NCBI RefSeq assembly: GCF_016858125.1
Contig: NZ_CP064781.1
Span: forward strand, 2,489,501-2,553,500
Length of the DNA stretch: 64,000 nucleotides
Direction of reading: 5' to 3'
From: Azospira restricta
GTDB taxonomy: Bacteria; Pseudomonadota; Gammaproteobacteria; Burkholderiales; Rhodocyclaceae
Within the stretch, counting starts at the first letter, position 1, and every line of letters starts with the position of its first letter. Shown in pieces: positions 28,501 to 34,500 of the stretch. The notes beneath the pieces were generated by a model that did no database searches, was not told where the DNA came from, and worked only from the letters and a program-made list of their open reading frames with translations. A program made the position numbers and the translations under genes.

Positions 28501-31500
28501 GCCCATCGCCATTACCCAGACAGGCCTAGAGTCATATGTCTTCGATGACCCATCCAAACCCATCCTCCCGACCATCAAATGGGAAGTGGCGGACGATACA
28601 TACACGCCCAATACGGTTCCCCCGGTATCCGAATTGTTCATCAGCACCTTCGCCGAGGATCGGGGCCTCTTTTCAGGAGAGGGCACCGACACGCTGGGGC
28701 AGGGCCGAGCCCTCAGTATCTTGCCAAACAACATATTTGACGCACTGCCTGAAGTTGATGGCGATCCGCGTTGGCATGACAGCTATGTTGGACGAGTACT
28801 GACTGTTAAGGTGGAAGGCAAATACAAATACGACCCGGTCGCCGGCGTGAACAAGCTCTACTTCGAATACAAGTTGCCTGAAGGCTACGCGCTAACGGCC
28901 TCGCAGCAGTACAACTTTGGTGTTCGTTATCGGCGAGCAGCCGATGGCGTGGCGTTAACGACAGTCGAGGCCGTGAAGACTCCCACGCTCAAGGGAACGC
29001 CAGGGCAGTACACGGCGGTGACTCTGGTAGTCCACGGTTACCAGCCCGCCATCGAAAACGGCTCTGCGGAACACACCAAGAGCTACTCCCTTGCCAAGGC
29101 CCTGGCTGACCGCACCGACGGAGGATTGTTCGTCTATGACCCGAAGACCGGCGCGTGGGAGGCCAAGGTGGGGCATGTCGATCCCAAGACAAAGAGTTTC
29201 GTGGATGAGCCCGTCAAGTATCAATCGCCGGAAGATTGCCGCATAGCAGGGAAACCCATCTTCCTGGTTGCTGACTGGTATGCCGAATCAGGCATGAGCG
29301 CCACAGGGTTCGGTGAGGCGGCAGCCGATGCCTTGTTTGCCAGTTTGGCGGCGCTGAACAAGGACGGAGCCCTTACGAAAGCGCCGATGCACATAATCGG
29401 CCACAGCCGCGGGACTGTCATTTCTTCTGAAGTTGCCCAGCGCCTGGGTCTTTACGGCATCAAACCGACCAGCCTTCAGTTGAGCTTGCTCGATGTACAT
29501 GATTTCAATCAGCCATCGCTTAATTTTGGCAAGCTGATCAGCGACGACTTTGCCGATCCGGACGTGGCGTACTGGGACAATATTTCCTTCCTGGATAACT
29601 ACTATGAACGCCAAGCCAAGGAAAATCAGGCCGCATTCACGTTTAATCCGAATGGCCGATCGCTATATCGGTTAGACCGGCTCCCACAGTTCCAGCAACT
29701 GTATAACCAAAGCTACGCATTCAATGCGCGGCGAACCGGGGCGAATATCGATCAGTCCCTGGATGGTATGGCGGGAATGGAATACGGGGAACCGACTGCG
29801 GGTCCGCATGGGCGCGTTCAGGATTGGTACGCCGGTACCGCCGATTTGTCGAGCTCCACGGTGGACATCGAAAAGAATCTACCGATCTGGAGGCACTTCA
29901 CGGCGTCATTGAAGTACTACACACTTGGGCCGAGTGCGCTCCACGACTTTACGCCCTGGTATATCTCCCGTCGGCAAGACCGCATGGAACCCGTCAAAGA
30001 CAATCTGATTGAATGGTTGGGGCTCAGGGATGACAGGCAAGTTTCTTTCGAGGGCGTCGGAGAAGGGTGGTTTTACTCGGTGCTGGGTGGAGGAAGCGGT
30101 TTCTGGAAGGCTATGCCTGCCATGGGAGGAAAGGCAGCCGTAACCGTCGACATGGCCGAACGGCCGACGGTGGGCGAGATCGGCTATCAAGTATTCAACG
30201 GCAATTTCGCCGCGGGCCAGAAGCACTACGATGGGCGCTACCTGGAGTCCTATGACATTCCGGGCTGGAGCATCCACAACGGCAACGTGCCGGCACCGGA
30301 CAACCCCGACAGGCGCCCGTCGCGCGCCCAGTTCCTTGATCTGCGCATCCGCTTTGACAAGGAGAATTTCATAAGCAGTTTCGGCGCCGCCCTGGGAATA
30401 AAGGGGGCAATGTCACCGACATTGAAGGCCAACATCGAGCAAATGTATGCGCTGGTTTCCGGCAAGGTTGCCGGCGCGCTCGATCAAGCCCTGGATACCA
30501 ATGCGCAAGCGATTCAGGATGAAGTAAAAGCGCGTGACCTGGTACGAGGGCTCGTGCCTCAGGCTACCTACGCGCTGTTTTTTGGGACGAAGCCCCTTCA
30601 GGCGATCAAGAACAGCCTTGCGGCGGCGGCAGGCAACCTGCCCACACTGGAGTCGGAAATCGACAGCCTGCTGGCCCTGATCGCGAACCAAACGGGCAAA
30701 GCGAAATTCGATGTCGCTACGGCGTTCGGCAATTCCGGACTCGGACTGAGGCTGATTCGACCGATGACCGATGACGAATCGCCTGTCACCTATACGTACA
30801 GCCTGTTGAAGTCGCTGCAAGAGCAATACACCAACGGCGATCAGAATCTGGCCTTCTCGTTGGCCGCGCGGAATCAATACACCCTGGTCCATAACCGGAT
30901 GGTGTTGCCGCCGAAGGCGACCGAGTTGTGGTTGGATGTCGCAGCGGTCTCGAAGGTGGAAGATTCCGCCACGGCGCTCAAGGTATATTGGCTGCCCATG
31001 GCTGATGATGGAGGTGCGGCGCAAGAAATTGCCTCTGTCTCCCTGCAAGAGATTGCGAATAAGGGATATCAACTCCAAAAACTGAAAGACATCGCCGCTA
31101 GATGGGCATCTCATGCGGAAGGGCGGCTGAAATTTGAGGTTGCTCTGAAGGGCCTGGATTTTGTGCGGAATGATCTCGACATCCGCATCGACAACATCCG
31201 CTTCGTCGCCTCGTCGCCTCTCGTCGTCGACACCAGCCTGAGCACCGATGCGCCGCGCGTCAGCGCCGAAGACGCAGCGGCCGTCCTGAGCGCTGCCAAG
31301 CTCCTCTGGATCGCCGCCGGCGCCGACCCGGCGCAACTGGATGGTCTCTCCGTCACCCTTCAGGAACTCGACGACAGCGCCGTCGCCCTGACCCAGGAAT
31401 CCGCCATTGCCCTCGACCCCACGGCGGCCGGCCACGGCTGGTTCGTCGATGCCACGCCGAGCCTTCCCGAGGAGTTCGCCGCAGTCGGCGATAGCGGGGA

Positions 31501-34500
31501 ATGGCTGGCCGCCGCCGATTCCCCGGCGGCAGGCAAGGTCGACCTGCTGACCACCCTGGTGCATGAAATCGGCCATGCCCTGGGCCTGCAGCACTCCGAT
31601 GACGGCCACGACCTTATGGCCGCCACGCTGCAACCCGGCTACCGACGCCTGGTTTCCGCCGAGGATATTGCCGCCCTGCGCAGCCGGAACGGCCTGCCGC
31701 CGCTCCAGGCGGCGCAGCCCGATGCCGCCGCGCCGGTGCGCGTGACCACCCTGTACCTTGGGGTGCAATCCGGGGCGGCTGTGCAGCAAGCCGGCCAGTT
31801 CGAAACCGTCGCCAACTCCAAACTGGAAAATGCCGGTTTCGCAGGTGGGGCAGGGTGGTCCACCAGCGGCGCCGTCGCCTTTGCCAACGGCACCGCGACG
31901 CTGGCGGAAGACGCTGCCGCACAAAGCCGCCTCAACCAGGTCTTCGTGCTTGGCGAGCGCGACCGCTTCCTGTCCTTTACCCTTGCCAGCACCCTGGGCG
32001 ATCAGACCGATGGCCCAGACGATGCCTTCGAAGCGGCCCTGATCGACGCCAACACCGGCCTGTCGCTGCTGGGCGGCACGGGGCTGACCCGAAACGACGC
32101 GATCCTCAACCGCCAAGCCGATGGCCGCGAATACCGCGCCAGCGGCGTCAGCGCTATTGCCAACCCGGATGGCAGCCGCAGCTACCGGGTGGACCTGTCC
32201 GGCATCCCGGCCGGCACGGTGCTGAACCTGGCCTTCGACCTCATCGGTTTCGGCAAGGGCGGGGAAGCCGGCAACAGCCGCGTCACCGTGCGCGACCTTC
32301 GCCTGGGCATCCCACAGGAAGCCCATGACGACACCGTCGGTAGTTCCGAGGACGTGCCGGTCGTCATCGACGTCGCTGCCAATGACCTCGGCGCCGACCA
32401 GCCGGGGGTCGCCACTGTCCTCGTCGCCGGCCCGGCCCACGGCAGCGTCGAACTCACCGCCGAAGGCTGCTTCCGCTACATCCCGACAGCCGACTGGTCC
32501 GGCGAAGACAGCTTCAGCTACCGGCTATCGGACGGCGGCATCGATTCGAACGTGGCTACTGTTTCCCTTACGGTAATGCCGGTGAACGATGCGCCGGTAG
32601 CCGCCGACGGCCAATTCGCCCTGGCCGAGGACGGCGCGCAGACGATCGACCTCATTGCCCCGGCGAACGACGTGGAGGGCGATGTGCTCAGCGCCGCCAT
32701 CGTTACCGGCCCGCAGCACGGCGAACTGGTCGCCAATGCCGGCGGCAATTTCATCTACGTGCCGGCGGCAGACTGGTTCGGCGAAGACCGCTTCACCTAC
32801 CGGGTGAATGACGGTCAGCTCGATTCCAACGTAGCCACCGTCACCCTGACGGTCACCCCGGTGAACGACGCGCCGGTCATTGCCCCCCGTACGTTTGCCC
32901 TGGATGAGGATACCGCCGTCACGGTCGACCTCCTGCAAGGCGCCGCGGACGTCGACGGCGATACCCTCACCGTCGCCATCACCAGCGCTCCGCGGCATGG
33001 ACAACTGACCCACGGCGCCGACGGCACCTGGACCTATGTCCCCGATGCCAACTGGAACGGTACCGATACGGTGGAATACGAAGTCAGCGACGGTGCCGTC
33101 GCCGTCCCGGCGCGCCTCACCTTCGTGGTCGCGCCGGTCAACGACGCCCCCGTGGCGGTAGATGACACCGCCACGCTGGCAGAAGATGGCGAAGCCTACA
33201 TCGCTGCACGGGCCAACGACACGGATGAGGAGGCCGACCTGTTGACCGCAGCCCTCGTCGCCGGCCCACTGCACGGTCGCGTTGAGCTTGCAGCCGACGG
33301 CAGCTTCCTCTACACGCCGGATGCCGACTGGTTTGGGGAAGACGCCTTCACCTACCGGGTCAGCGACGGCCAGGCCGAATCCAACCTTGCGCAAGTCCAT
33401 ATCACGGTCACGCCGGTGAACGACGCGCCGGTAATGAGCCCCATTGCCGCCACCCTCCTCGAAGACGGCGAAATCGTTCTTAACCTGCTGGCCAATGCCA
33501 CCGATGTCGATGGCGATGCCCTCACCGTGACGGTCGGCACACCCGGCCACGGCCGGGTGATGCAGAACACCGATGGCAGCTTCACCTACCGGCCCGATGC
33601 CGATTACAACGGCGAAGACGGCTTTACCTGGGCGGTGAGTGACGGCCAGGTCAGTACCGCCGGCCTCGTCCGCCTCACCGTCACCGCTGTCAACGACGCC
33701 CCGGTCGCTGGGGATGATACCGTCACCCTCGATGAAGACGGCCGCATCACAATGGCGCTGATAGGCAACGACACCGATACCGAGGGCGATGCCCTTCAGC
33801 TTCGCATCGTCGCGGGCCCGGCCCATGGCGCGGTGAGCGTCAACGCCGACGGCACGGTTACATATCTCCCGATGGCCAATTGGAGCGGCTTGGACAGTTT
33901 CACCTACGTAGTCAACGATGGGCAGCTTGACTCCAACGTGGCGACCGTGTGGCTGGCGGTCACCCCGGTGGCCGACGCCCCGACCCTTGTCATCACCGAC
34001 CAGGCCGGGCAGGGGAGGGAAGTCTTCCGCACCGGCTGGGAAACCGTCTGCAACCGGAACAGCACCTCGACCCTGGTGCAAACCCGGGAACTGGAAGGCT
34101 GGACCCTCATCACTCGCCCGGATAACAGCGCCGGCGGCAGCAACGGCTTCGAGATCTGGAGCACCGGCGACAAGATGATGGATGCCGGCAACAAGCTCAG
34201 GATCGTCAACGCCATGGCGGGCAACGGCAACAACTGGCTGGAGCTCAACAACTCCGGCGGCGACAGGCACCAGACCCTGGGCATCGAGCGCGCGGTCGAC
34301 ACCGTCGCCGGGGCCACCTACACCCTGAGCATCGATCTCGCCGGGCGGTTGGGCTACAGCGCCGACTACACCCAGATCGGCATCTATGTGGATGGCGTGC
34401 GGATCGGCGGCGACGCCAGCGTCAGCCCCGTCACCGCCCTCAACTGGCAGAGCCGGACCTTCCAATTCACCGGCAAGGGCGGGAAACAGACCATTCGCAT

